Assembly: GCA_045636385.1 (NCBI GenBank)
Contig: JAZTXK010000052.1
Span: 49,261 to 113,260 of the forward strand
Length of the DNA: 64,000 nucleotides
Origin: CAG-390 sp045636385
GTDB lineage: Bacteria; Bacillota; Clostridia; Oscillospirales; CAG-272
Direction of reading: 5' to 3'
The notes under the pieces were generated by a model that had not been told where the DNA came from, made no database searches, and saw nothing but the letters and a program-made list of their open reading frames with translations. The first letter of the stretch is position 1. Each line of letters begins with the position of its first letter. Positions 56,555-64,000 of the stretch are shown one piece after another. The position numbers and the translations under genes were made by a program.

Positions 56555-58278
56555 CAGTTTTCACCTCCGTACTGTGTTTCATAGGTTTCGCGGTAAACAG
56601 AGCAAGATGCAAGAAGATCATCGTGCTTTCCGATACCAGCAGCCGCGCCGTCATCGAGAACGACGATGCTGTCGCAGTCCTTGACCGCTGAAGGTCTTTG
56701 CGAGATAATGACCGTCGCGGGAGTTTCCTCGAGCTTTGCTATATTGCTTCTGACAAGCAGGTCGGTCGCGTAGTCGAGAGCCGAGAAGCTGTCGTCGAGG
56801 ATGAGTATTTTAGGCTTGCGGATAAGTGCGCGCGCGATAGCAAGTCGCTGACGCTGACCGCCCGAGAAGTTCGCGCCTCTTGCCTCAACGCGTGCCTCGA
56901 TGCCGCCCTCTTTTGCGAGAACGAAATCAAGTGCGCCCGCGGCTTCGAGTGCCGCGCGGATATCATCGTCCGATGCGTTCGGGTTGCCCCAACGCATATT
57001 TTCGGCAACAGTACCCGCGAAAAGATGCGAGGACTGCGGAACGACCGCGATCAACTTACGCAGATCCATAACGGGATAGTCCTTTACGTTTCTGCCGAAA
57101 ACGAGAACTTCGCCGTCGGTGACGTCATAAAATCTCGGAATAAGATCGACGAGCGTGGTCTTACCCGAACCCGTACCGCCAAGAACGCCGAGGCGTTTGC
57201 CTGCACCGAGCGTGAAGCTGATATCCGAAAGCGAATCTTCCTTGCTGAGTCTGTAACGGAAGGAAGCCGAACGGAACTCGATAGCAGGAGCGGAGGTGTC
57301 GATCTCGACCTCCTCGTGTTCCTCGTCGCTTTCGATAGGCATAGCGAGAACAGAGCTGATTCTCTTTGCGCAAGCGCCCGCCTTGGTCAGCGTTACGATA
57401 AGGTTTGCAAGCTTGACAAGCTCAACGAGGATCTGCGACATATAGTTATAAAGCGCAATGATCTGTCCCTGAGTAAGTCTGCCCGAATCAACGGCGAGTC
57501 CGCCGTTTTTGACGATCATAATGATCGCAAGGTTTACGATAACGTAGGTCAGGGGATTGAGAAGCGAGGAGACTCTGCCCGCAAAGATGGTTTCCTTTGC
57601 CTGCGAGGTATTGGCAGAATCAAAAGCCTCTACCTGCTCGTCCTGATGGTTAAAGGCGCGGATGACGCGCACACCGCGAAGGTTATCGCGCGTGTGGCGG
57701 GTGAGCTTATCAAGCTTCGACTGCACCTTTGCAAACATCGGAATGCCGAGAAGGATGATCGCGAAAACAACCACAGCAAGCGCGGGAACTGCAAGCGCGA
57801 AGATGATCGACATCTCGGGGTCGGTGATGTAAGCCATAACGACCGCACCGAAAACGATGAAGGGCGAGCGCAGAAGCAGACGCAGACCGAGGTTGATACC
57901 GTTCTGCAGACGGTCAACGTCGGCGGTCAGACGTGTCAGCAGAGCCGACGCGCCCGCTTTGTCCGAGGACTCGCGCGAAAGGTAAAGCGTGTGCTTGAAG
58001 AGATCGCGGCGAAGGGCGCAGGAGAATCCGACAGATGCCTGCGCGGAAAAATACTGCGACGTCAGCGACAGCACCATGCCGACGGTCGCCGACAGCACCA
58101 TAAGTCCGCACATACGCCAGACGATCGCGGGATCGCCGCCCTCGCCGACACCGTGGTCGATGATCTCGGCAACGAGAAGCGGAACGAGCAGCTCAAGCAG
58201 TGCTTCAATAAGCTTCATAAAGGGCGCAACGACCGTTTGCGGTCTGTACCCCTTCGTGTACTTCCATAACTGTTTCAT
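56554..58278 (-). CDS. ABC exporter subunit (type IV fold), degenerate-site partner A
   Basis: A 574-residue half-transporter. ATPase motifs: Walker A GGTGSGKTTL, signature FSGGQRQRL (intact), Walker B ILILDDSFSALD where the catalytic Glu is Asp, and a D-loop Ala. The switch position is Gln (ISQRPSAV) instead of His. This is the noncanonical half of a heterodimeric exporter, probably for drugs or lipids. It is the first gene after the promoter at 58.3 kb, followed directly by its partner. Confidence 0.92.
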   Translation of the reverse strand: MKQLWKYTKGYRPQTVVAPFMKLIEALLELLVPLLVAEIIDHGVGEGGDPAIVWRMCGLMVLSATVGMVLSLTSQYFSAQASVGFSCALRRDLFKHTLYLSRESSDKAGASALLTRLTADVDRLQNGINLGLRLLLRSPFIVFGAVVMAYITDPEMSIIFALAVPALAVVVFAIILLGIPMFAKVQSKLDKLTRHTRDNLRGVRVIRAFNHQDEQVEAFDSANTSQAKETIFAGRVSSLLNPLTYVIVNLAIIMIVKNGGLAVDSGRLTQGQIIALYNYMSQILVELVKLANLIVTLTKAGACAKRISSVLAMPIESDEEHEEVEIDTSAPAIEFRSASFRYRLSKEDSLSDISFTLGAGKRLGVLGGTGSGKTTLVDLIPRFYDVTDGEVLVFGRNVKDYPVMDLRKLIAVVPQSSHLFAGTVAENMRWGNPNASDDDIRAALEAAGALDFVLAKEGGIEARVEARGANFSGGQRQRLAIARALIRKPKILILDDSFSALDYATDLLVRSNIAKLEETPATVIISQRPSAVKDCDSIVVLDDGAAAGIGKHDDLLASCSVYRETYETQYGGEN

Positions 58279-58315
58279 TTTTTCACTCTCTTAAAATGAT
58301 ATTTTACAAATAAAT

Positions 58316-58344
58316 ATTATAACATATTTACCGCATTTTTTCAA
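58316..58344 (-). promoter_or_regulatory. Promoter of the ABC exporter pair
   Basis: Minus-strand TTGAAA and TATAAT with a 17-bp spacer and TGT extended -10. Confidence 0.78.
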
Positions 58345-58381
58345 TAGCAAAAGGGAATTTCTGCATAATTACCTTTTCCTA

Positions 58382-58410
58382 TTGACATTTTCCGCCGATT
58401 GATATAAAAT
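58382..58410 (+). promoter_or_regulatory. Promoter of the GHL10-type lipoprotein
   Basis: Plus-strand consensus TTGACA and TAAAAT with a 17-bp spacer, 29 bases before the start codon. Confidence 0.75.
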
Positions 58411-58439
58411 ATAGTCATAAAAGCAATTGGAGGAAGATT

Positions 58440-59810
58440 ATGAAATATAAGATAATCAGAACCATATCCGCAATACTGTCGCTTTTGATGCTTGCGGGAT
58501 GCACACCCGCCGTTCCCGACGACACCACGGCAATCGAAGCAGACATCACACCCGAGCCGACGGAAGCTGTTGAAACAACAACGGAAGTCACAACCGAAGA
58601 AGAAACCACCGAGGAGGTTACAAAGGATCCAATGGAAGGAATGACCAACCCCTACACTCCCCTCAATTACGAGGATATCAAAGCCATCTGGCTCTCACAA
58701 TTTGACTTAAACAGCGTCTACTGCTCGGGCAGCTCGCAGAATCCTGAAACCACATATCGCAAATATCTTGATAAGATACTCGACAACGTCGTGGCAAACG
58801 GCTTTAATACCGTCATCGTTCAGGTGCGCCCAAATGCCGACAGTATGTATCCCTCGGAATATTATCCGATCTCAAAATACGTTGTCGGAAGCTACGGCAA
58901 GGATGCGAAATACGATCCCTTTGCCATTATGATCGAGGAGGCGCACGAAAGAAAGCTCTCGGTTCAGGCGTGGATAAACCCGATGCGTGCGATGACCACC
59001 GATGAAATCGCCAAGGTATCGAACGATTACCTTATCAAGCAATGGTACAATGATAAGGAAACAAAGGGCAAATACGTTGTTGCCAACGGCTCAAATTACT
59101 ACCTCAATCCCGCTTACGAAGAAGTGCGCACACTCATCATAAACGGCGCGCGCGAAATTCTTCTCAAATATGAGGTAGACGGTCTGCACATGGACGACTA
59201 CTTCTACCCCACCACCGATGCCTCATTTGATTCCGCGGCTTACAGAGAGTACAAAAAGAACGGCGGCACAAAAGCCGTCGAAGGATTCCGCAAGGAAAAT
59301 CTCAACCTGCTCGTTTCGGGACTCTGGCAGGCAACAAAGGCTATCAACCCCGATATGATCTTCGGCATCAGCCCCGCGGGCAACATCAACAACGTCCGCC
59401 GCGACGGCGCAGACGTTGACACCTGGTGCGCAACCGAGGGCTACATAGATTACATCTGCCCGCAGGTCTACTTCGGACTTGAACACCAGACCTACGATTT
59501 CGTCACGGTCTGCAAGACCTTCAGCGACATCATCAAGACCGACAAGGTCAAGCTCATAATCGGTATGACCCTCGGAAAGGCAAAATCGGGCACCGACAAC
59601 TACGCCGGCACCGGCAAAAATGAGTGGGCGCAGAACAAGGATATCCTCAAGCGTTGCCTCGAGCACACCGAAAGTCTTGATAAATGCATCGGCGTGGCTT
59701 ATTTCTGCTATCAGTATTTCTACTCCCCCACATCGGGCGCGGAGGTTAAGGAGACAAAGACCGAACGCGATAACTTTATACCTGTACTCAAAGAAATCAG
59801 CTGGAAATAA
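58440..59810 (+). CDS. Lipoprotein with GHL10-like glycosyl hydrolase domain
   Basis: A 456-residue lipoprotein. The signal ends in LLMLAGC (Cys at 21), then an acidic Thr-rich linker (about 25-62) leads to a TIM-barrel domain resembling GHL10/DUF187: IKAIWLSQFDLNSVYC, FNTVIVQVRPNADSMYPSEY, LSVQAWINPMRAM, YEVDGLHMDDYFYP (acidic catalytic candidates) and IFGISPAGNINNVR. The family probably cleaves or binds cell-wall or exopolysaccharide glycans; the enzyme activity is not proven here. RBS TTGGAGG. Confidence 0.87.
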   Translation: MKYKIIRTISAILSLLMLAGCTPAVPDDTTAIEADITPEPTEAVETTTEVTTEEETTEEVTKDPMEGMTNPYTPLNYEDIKAIWLSQFDLNSVYCSGSSQNPETTYRKYLDKILDNVVANGFNTVIVQVRPNADSMYPSEYYPISKYVVGSYGKDAKYDPFAIMIEEAHERKLSVQAWINPMRAMTTDEIAKVSNDYLIKQWYNDKETKGKYVVANGSNYYLNPAYEEVRTLIINGAREILLKYEVDGLHMDDYFYPTTDASFDSAAYREYKKNGGTKAVEGFRKENLNLLVSGLWQATKAINPDMIFGISPAGNINNVRRDGADVDTWCATEGYIDYICPQVYFGLEHQTYDFVTVCKTFSDIIKTDKVKLIIGMTLGKAKSGTDNYAGTGKNEWAQNKDILKRCLEHTESLDKCIGVAYFCYQYFYSPTSGAEVKETKTERDNFIPVLKEISWK

Positions 59811-60057
59811 CGCACCTTACATAATTTCAGCACAAATTCCGTAGGGACAGCACGTTTTCATTGATTGAACGCAGAAAACAAAATAGAATGACGTAGCACA
59901 ATAAAAGGACAAAGGATTTTCAAGCTCTTTGTCCTTTTTATTATTTATTTCAGAGCTATGAAAGCCTCAAATATTGGCAAACAGTATCACCGTAGCACAA
60001 ATTTATTGCATTGGATAAATATAGCACAATATATTATTGAATAAAATCGAAGTTTCG
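59811..60057 (+). other. Intergenic stretch with terminator and repeated TAGCACAA motifs
   Basis: No gene. It holds the terminator listed separately and three copies of (G/A)TAGCACAA at about 59894, 59993 and 60020, spaced irregularly. Their meaning is unknown. Confidence 0.45.
59903..59949 (+). terminator. Terminator of the lipoprotein gene
   Basis: A 12-bp stem AAAAGGACAAAG and complement, 22-base loop, followed by a T run, about 95 bases after the stop. Confidence 0.72.
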
Positions 60058-60086
60058 TTGACAAAGATATTGATTTGTGATATACT
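60058..60086 (+). promoter_or_regulatory. Promoter of mgtE
   Basis: Plus-strand consensus TTGACA and TATACT, 17-bp spacer, extended TGA. Transcription should start near 60093, leaving only about 37 bases of leader; there is no room for an M-box riboswitch. Confidence 0.8.
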
Positions 60087-60129
60087 AAATATAAATAACA
60101 AAAGCACTCAAACGGAAGGGGGCTTTTTA

Positions 60130-61533
60130 GTGAAGAAAAAGAATTTTTACGAATCAGAAGAAAGAGATTACCGCGCCGATATATTGGATATCATACGGAG
60201 CGGGAAGGAAGACGACGAAATAAGGCTTTTGCTTGAGGACTATCACGATAACGATATCGCGTCCGTCCTTGAAGAGCTGACAGCCGAAGAAAAAGACAAA
60301 CTTTTGCGCATACTCGGTAACGAAGGTATGTCCGAGGTCGTAACCTTCCTTGAAGACGCGAGTGATTATCTTTCAACGCTCGACGCCGACCTCGCGGCTG
60401 ATATCATCGAGCAAATGGACGCCGACGAGGCACTCGAGGCGCTTGAAGACCTTGATGATGACGTAAAGCTCGAGGTCCTCGGACTTATCGAGGACGAGAT
60501 AAAGGAAGATATAGAGCTCCTTGATTCCTACGGCGACGACGAGTTCGGCAGTATGATGAGCACCAATTATATTGCCGTCCGTCGGGATATCAGCATAAAG
60601 CAGGCTATGAGAATACTGATCGCCGAAGCCGCCGAAAATGACAATATACACACCATTTTCGCATCAAAAGAAGATGGCAGCTTTTACGGCGCCATCGACC
60701 TCAAGGAGCTCATCATCGCAAGAAGCGACACCTCGCTCGAAGACCTGATATACACAAGCTTTCCTTACGTTTACGATACCGACAGCATATCCGAGAATAT
60801 CGAGCATCTGCGCGGCTACTCGGAAGATTTGATACCCGTCATTTCATCCAAGGACAACAGTCTCTTGGGCGTTATCACCTCTATGGATATCGTTGAAATA
60901 GTTGACAAGGAGTTTGGTGACGATTACGCGAAGCTTGCAGCTCTCAGCTCCGAGGAGGAACGGGACGAGGGACTTTTTGCGAGTATGAAAAAGCGAGTCC
61001 CCTGGCTTATCATCCTGCTGTTTTTAGGACTCGGAGTTTCCGCTGTAGTGGGACTTTTTGAAAGCGTGGTCGAGGAGCTTCCGATGATCGTTGCCTTTCA
61101 ATCGCTCATCCTCGGAATGGCGGGAAACGTGGGAACTCAATCCCTTGCGGTCACCGTACGCGCACTCGGCGGAGGAGATACGCTCGGCGTAAAAAAGCAG
61201 CTTTTGATAATAGGTAAGGAAACGCGAGTCGCGCTTCTCAACGGTCTCGCGCTCGGTCTTTTCTCCTTTGCAATAGTCGGCGGCTACCTTGTATTGCTCG
61301 GTGGTCACGAGCCCACCGTAGCCTTCACCACCGCAGGCTGCGTCGGCGCGGCTCTGTGGTTTGCCATGACGATATCGGGCTTCACGGGCGCGGCGATCCC
61401 TATGTGCTTCTACCGCCTCGGAATAGACCCCGCCGTTGCATCCGGTCCTCTGATCACGACCGTGAACGACCTCGTGGCAGTCGTAAGCTACTACGGCCTT
61501 GCGTGGGCGTTGCTGCTCAATTTCGGAAGATAA
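60130..61533 (+). CDS. mgtE: Magnesium transporter MgtE
   Basis: A 467-residue Mg2+ channel. Domains: N-terminal helical MgtE_N (about 20-125; AADIIEQMDADEALEALEDL), paired CBS domains (about 135-255), a plug helix and five membrane helices with AFQSLILGMAGNVGTQSLAV and VNDLVAVVSYYGLA. The start is set at GTG 60130 because GGAAGGGGG lies upstream and an earlier in-frame ATG at 60037 lies before the promoter's -35 box, so it cannot be in the transcript. Confidence 0.92.
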   Translation: MKKKNFYESEERDYRADILDIIRSGKEDDEIRLLLEDYHDNDIASVLEELTAEEKDKLLRILGNEGMSEVVTFLEDASDYLSTLDADLAADIIEQMDADEALEALEDLDDDVKLEVLGLIEDEIKEDIELLDSYGDDEFGSMMSTNYIAVRRDISIKQAMRILIAEAAENDNIHTIFASKEDGSFYGAIDLKELIIARSDTSLEDLIYTSFPYVYDTDSISENIEHLRGYSEDLIPVISSKDNSLLGVITSMDIVEIVDKEFGDDYAKLAALSSEEERDEGLFASMKKRVPWLIILLFLGLGVSAVVGLFESVVEELPMIVAFQSLILGMAGNVGTQSLAVTVRALGGGDTLGVKKQLLIIGKETRVALLNGLALGLFSFAIVGGYLVLLGGHEPTVAFTTAGCVGAALWFAMTISGFTGAAIPMCFYRLGIDPAVASGPLITTVNDLVAVVSYYGLAWALLLNFGR

Positions 61534-61545
61534 GAGGAACGTCAA

Positions 61546-61582
61546 AACGAGCTGATTCATTATACCAATGGATCAGCTCGTT
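61546..61582 (+). terminator. Terminator of mgtE
   Basis: An 11-bp stem AACGAGCTGAT/ATCAGCTCGTT with a 15-base loop followed by ATTATTTT, 13 bases after the stop. Confidence 0.68.
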
Positions 61583-61942
61583 ATTATTTTCGCTCTAATA
61601 CAACCTTAAAGATTTTCATTGATACGGACTCGTAATTTTGTGTAGTGCGAACATAGCACGTCCGTCGCTTCCCCTCATCCGTCAGCCCCAAGGGCTGCCA
61701 CCTTCCCCACCGGGGAAGGTTTATATAGCAAGTGCTAACATCAGATACCGAGACTTTGTTTGTACAAATTCTTTCTGTTTGCTTCAGAGTTGATCGTAAC
61801 TATATTCAGATAAGCAAGTGAGATTATCAATTCTTCCTCGTGGAGCTTATTTTGCACTTTCAAAATATTCAAATACGCTTTTAAAATATGTAAAAGAGGC
61901 TGATTCTCATTAATGAAGCAGCCTCTTTTGTTATATAATCAA
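61583..61942. other. Intergenic stretch after mgtE with a REP-like palindromic block
   Basis: No credible gene. From about 61667 a block CTTCCCCTCATCCGTCAGCC continues into two hairpins: CAGCCC-CAA-GGGCTG (61683-61697) and CCTTCCCC-ACC-GGGGAAGG (61701-61719). Similar GC-rich double hairpins are, to my knowledge, dispersed between genes of many gut Clostridia. Distal to it lies AT-rich DNA up to the end of thrS; a hairpin with GAGGCTGATTCTCATTAATG and GAAGCAGCCTC (61895-61926) probably terminates thrS. Confidence 0.5.
61895..61926 (-). terminator. Probable terminator of thrS
   Basis: The dyad AGAGGCTG (61895-61902) and CAGCCTCT (61919-61926) gives an 8-bp stem; on the minus strand it lies 17 bases past the thrS stop and is followed by TTTTACATATTTT. 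Confidence 0.6.
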
Positions 61943-62539
61943 TTAGTCGAGCTTAAGAGTTCTGATCTCCTCAAGTGCCTTGAGCATAAACTCGTCAACA
62001 CTTACAGCGCCGAGATCTACGCCGCCGCGGTTACGTACTGCAACCTTGCCCTCTGCAGCTTCCTTCTCGCCAACTACGAGCATATAAGGAACCTTTTCGA
62101 GCTGTGCCTGACGGATCTTGTAGCCGATCTTCTCGTTTCTCGCGTCAACCTCGGTGCGGATGCCCGCAACCTCGAGCTTTTCGCGTACAGCCTTTGCATA
62201 CTCCTCATGCTCAACGCCGATGGGGAGAACGCGAACCTGCTCGGGAGCCATCCAGAGAGGAAGTGCGCCCGCGAACTTCTCGAGAACGAGAGCGAGTGTA
62301 CGCTCGTAGCAACCGAGAGAGGTTCTGTGGATGATGTAAGGAGTTACGCGCTGGTCGTTGGAGTCGGTATATTCCATACCGAACTTCTTCGCGAGAAGCA
62401 TATCGATCTGAATGGTGATAAGAGTATCTTCCTTACCGTGTACGTTCTTGATCTGAATATCGAGCTTAGGACCGTAGAATGCCGCCTCGTCGATACCGAT
62501 CTTATAATCAAGTCCGATATTGTCGAGGATGGTCTTCAT
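61943..62539 (-). CDS. thrS: Threonyl-tRNA synthetase, C-terminal portion after an in-frame TAG
   Basis: The continuation of thrS, in the same frame and with no gap beyond the TAG codon at 62552-62554. An ATG at 62539 opens this part (MKTILDNIGLDYKIGIDEAA), four codons after the TAG. It carries the end of the catalytic core, including motif 3 (HRTSLGCYERTLALVLEKF) with the ATP-binding Arg, and the C-terminal anticodon-binding domain (WMAPEQVRVLPIGVEHEEYA, RNEKIGYKIRQAQ). The GTTCTGC-type spacing before this ATG holds no obvious ribosome binding site, so independent translation looks weak. Readthrough, a real mutation or a sequence error are alternatives. Confidence 0.85.
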   Translation of the reverse strand: MKTILDNIGLDYKIGIDEAAFYGPKLDIQIKNVHGKEDTLITIQIDMLLAKKFGMEYTDSNDQRVTPYIIHRTSLGCYERTLALVLEKFAGALPLWMAPEQVRVLPIGVEHEEYAKAVREKLEVAGIRTEVDARNEKIGYKIRQAQLEKVPYMLVVGEKEAAEGKVAVRNRGGVDLGAVSVDEFMLKALEEIRTLKLD

Positions 62540-62551
62540 TACAGACTGTGC

Positions 62552-63877
62552 CTATTCCCACTGCTCTGCTGTGCCCTCGTACTTATCGGTACGCGCGGGA
62601 TCCCACTGCGAGAAGCGGAAGGAGCAGTCCTCTCTGAGTCCGAGCGCATCAAGCATATAGAGCGCGAGGTCAAGACAGCCCTTGAATTCCTTCTCAAGCT
62701 GATCGGGAGTAAGGATAAGGTGACCCTCGGAAATGGTGAACTGACGGACACGGATAAGTCCGTGCATCTCGCCGCTCTCCTCGTTTCTGAAGAGCGTAGA
62801 GGTCTCGCCGAGTCTCATAGGAAGATCGCGGTAGGAGCGCTTCTTGTTGAGGAATACCTGATACTGGAAGGGACAGGTCATAGGACGGAGTGCAAAGCAT
62901 TCCTTGGTCTCGTCGTCGGGATCGCCGAGGATGAACATTCCGTCACGGTAGTGATCCCAGTGGCCCGAGATCTTGTAGAGGTCGGACTTTGCCATAAGGG
63001 GAGTCTTGGTGAGAAGGTATCCGCGTCTTCTCTCTTCGTCCTCAACGAATCTCTGGAGGATCTGGATGGTACGCGCGCCCTTGGGAAGCATAATGGGAAG
63101 ACCCTGACCGATAGAGTCAACGGTGGTGAAATATTCAAGCTCGCGGCCGATCTTGTTGTGGTCGCGCTTCTTTGCCTCTTCAACTGCGGTGAGGTACGCG
63201 TTCATCTCTTCCTTGGAGGGATATGCGATACCGTAAACACGCTGAAGCATCTTGTTGTTCTGGTCGCCCTTCCAATATGCGCCGGTGCACTGAGTAAGCT
63301 TTACGGCTCTTACAGCGGCGGTCGAGAAGAGGTGAGGACCCGCACAGAGGTCAACGAACTCGCCCTGACGGTAGAAGCTGATGACCGCATCATCGGGAAG
63401 CTCCTCGATGAGCTGAACCTTGTAGGGCTCTTCCTTTTCGGTCATAAGAGCGATAGCCTCTTCGCGAGGGAGCTCAAAGCGCTCGATGCGGAGGTTTTCG
63501 CGCATGATCTTCTTCATTTCGGACTCGATAGCCTTGAGGATATCCTGAGTGAAGGAGATCTCGCTGTCGAAGTCGTAGTAGTAGCCGTTGTCAACTGCGG
63601 GACCGATGGTGAGCTTGGTCTCGGGGTAAAGTCTCTTTACAGCCTGAGCAAGGATATGGGATGCGGTGTGGCGGTAAACCTTCTTGCCCTCTTCGTCAGC
63701 GAAGGTGAGAAGAATGATCTCGTCGCCTTCCTTAACGGGCGCGGACATAGCCGAAACAACGCCGTTAACCTTTGCCGCGATATGCTCGCGAGCCGCAACG
63801 CCCGCCGCCGAAGCAGCCTCAAAAACGGTCGTTGCATTTTCTACCGAATAATCGATAGCATTGATTCTTACGTTCAT
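62552..63877 (-). CDS. thrS: Threonyl-tRNA synthetase, N-terminal and core portion ending at an in-frame TAG
   Basis: The first 441 codons of thrS. Domains: TGS-like (1-60), editing domain with the HTASHILAQAVKRLYP zinc-like site and FVDLCAGPHLFST, and class II core with LPIMLPKGARTIQILQRF (motif 1 area) and FRNEESGEMHGLIRVRQFTI (motif 2). The segment RQFTISEGH replaces the more common RGFTxDDAH. Translation stops at TGG GAA TAG, between motifs 2 and 3, so the product alone lacks motif 3 and the anticodon domain and should be inactive. ATG at 63877 has CAGGAGA upstream. Confidence 0.9.
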   Translation of the reverse strand: MNVRINAIDYSVENATTVFEAASAAGVAAREHIAAKVNGVVSAMSAPVKEGDEIILLTFADEEGKKVYRHTASHILAQAVKRLYPETKLTIGPAVDNGYYYDFDSEISFTQDILKAIESEMKKIMRENLRIERFELPREEAIALMTEKEEPYKVQLIEELPDDAVISFYRQGEFVDLCAGPHLFSTAAVRAVKLTQCTGAYWKGDQNNKMLQRVYGIAYPSKEEMNAYLTAVEEAKKRDHNKIGRELEYFTTVDSIGQGLPIMLPKGARTIQILQRFVEDEERRRGYLLTKTPLMAKSDLYKISGHWDHYRDGMFILGDPDDETKECFALRPMTCPFQYQVFLNKKRSYRDLPMRLGETSTLFRNEESGEMHGLIRVRQFTISEGHLILTPDQLEKEFKGCLDLALYMLDALGLREDCSFRFSQWDPARTDKYEGTAEQWE

Positions 63878-63930
63878 TTTATTTCTCCTGTAAAATTAAT
63901 TTTCTGTATTTAGCAAGGCGGGGAGAAAAG

Positions 63931-63958
63931 TGCAGAGTGCAGAATGCAGAGTGCAGAG
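63931..63958 (-). repeat. Four tandem 7-bp repeats in the thrS leader
   Basis: On the plus strand TGCAGAG, TGCAGAA, TGCAGAG, TGCAGAG; it lies in the thrS 5' region, about 55 bases before the ATG. A TATAAT-like box (minus strand) is at 63991-63996, at the window edge, so the leader is seen only in part. No T-box is visible in the available bases. Confidence 0.7.
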
Positions 63959-64000
63959 TTAAGGAAAATTTCCTCGCAGGCTCGGAAATAATTATAATAA

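Noticed and set aside
56698..58269. A 523-codon plus-strand open frame across the ABC exporter gene
   Set aside because: Antisense shadow of an exporter with complete Walker and signature motifs.
60087..60129. M-box riboswitch before mgtE
   Set aside because: The leader from the predicted start is about 37 bases, too short for an M-box.
60037..60129. Earlier ATG start for mgtE
   Set aside because: It lies upstream of the -35 hexamer of the only good promoter and has no ribosome binding site; GTG 60130 has a strong one.
62552..62554. General recoding of TAG as a sense codon in this organism
   Set aside because: The SOD-like gene (33707) and the acyltransferase (4075) end in TAG at natural protein ends, the former right before its terminator, so TAG works as a stop here. 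Only local readthrough or an error is left open.
61913..63913. A 666-codon plus-strand open frame across thrS
   Set aside because: Antisense to clear ThrRS domains; no start signal or homology. It remains open only because of thrS codon choice.
63878..64000. T-box riboswitch before thrS
   Set aside because: The visible leader shows neither the T-box sequence TGGNACCGCG-like nor an antiterminator stem; the upstream part is outside the window.

Overview
The window is about 64 kb of a low-to-mid GC Gram-positive (Bacillota) genome, most likely an anaerobic gut Clostridia lineage. This rests on the GGAGG-type ribosome binding sites, TTG/GTG starts, LytTR two-component signalling, RqcH, type II pantothenate kinase, a MgtE transporter, lipoproteins with Thr-rich linkers, and cell-wall-binding repeats on a secreted protein. 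No genus can be named from sequence alone. Promoters are easy to read: most have a TATAAT-like -10 with an extended TGn motif and a 17-bp spacer.

Layout. 1-14.9 kb (minus strand) is an exopolysaccharide or capsule cluster driven from a strong promoter at 14.9 kb. In order of transcription it holds a priming sugar transferase, an HpcH/HpaI-type aldolase, a 2-hydroxyacid dehydrogenase, a glycosyltransferase, a TupA-like ATP-grasp protein, a 1666-residue secreted phosphodiester-glycosidase protein with C-terminal wall-binding repeats, an acyltransferase, two more glycosyltransferases around a Wzy-like polymerase, and a flippase cut by the window edge. 15.1-17.8 kb is a three-ORF phage-derived cassette (tail-fibre-like protein with a peptidase M14-like domain) behind a promoter abutted by a LexA (SOS) box. 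17.9-28.7 kb is a LytTR-regulated ABC transporter island: response regulator, GHKL sensor, then a promoter with paired direct repeats, three FtsX-like permeases (one a fused double-length form), an ATPase, two paralogous membrane proteins, a zinc-ribbon membrane protein and a decayed second ATPase copy.

28.8-33.7 kb (plus strand) is a tightly coupled run of small housekeeping or repair enzymes: LMW phosphatase, Sel1-Nudix fusion, methyltransferase, Nudix, pyrophosphatase-like protein, HD-GNAT fusion, GNAT and a Cu/Zn superoxide dismutase-like protein. 33.7-37.5 kb is an ABC-2 transporter with a lipoprotein. 37.6-44.2 kb holds rpsT, rqcH, a DMT exporter, two Gfo/Idh/MocA oxidoreductases and a HAD phosphatase. 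44.2-52.9 kb carries type II pantothenate kinase, a zinc alcohol dehydrogenase, an anion transporter, an SGNH plus MBOAT pair (probable envelope acylation), and an rsmA/metallophosphoesterase operon.

52.9-53.4 kb has tRNA-Thr(CGU) followed by a 25-bp palindrome and a decayed copy of the tRNA 3' end. Then come a membrane-tethered XRE regulator, a heterodimeric ABC exporter, a GHL10-type lipoprotein, a MgtE magnesium transporter and threonyl-tRNA synthetase. The thrS reading frame is split by a single in-frame TAG codon. The most notable items are this amber codon, the SOS-controlled phage cassette, and the LytTR/ABC island with its fused permease and unrecognised membrane proteins.
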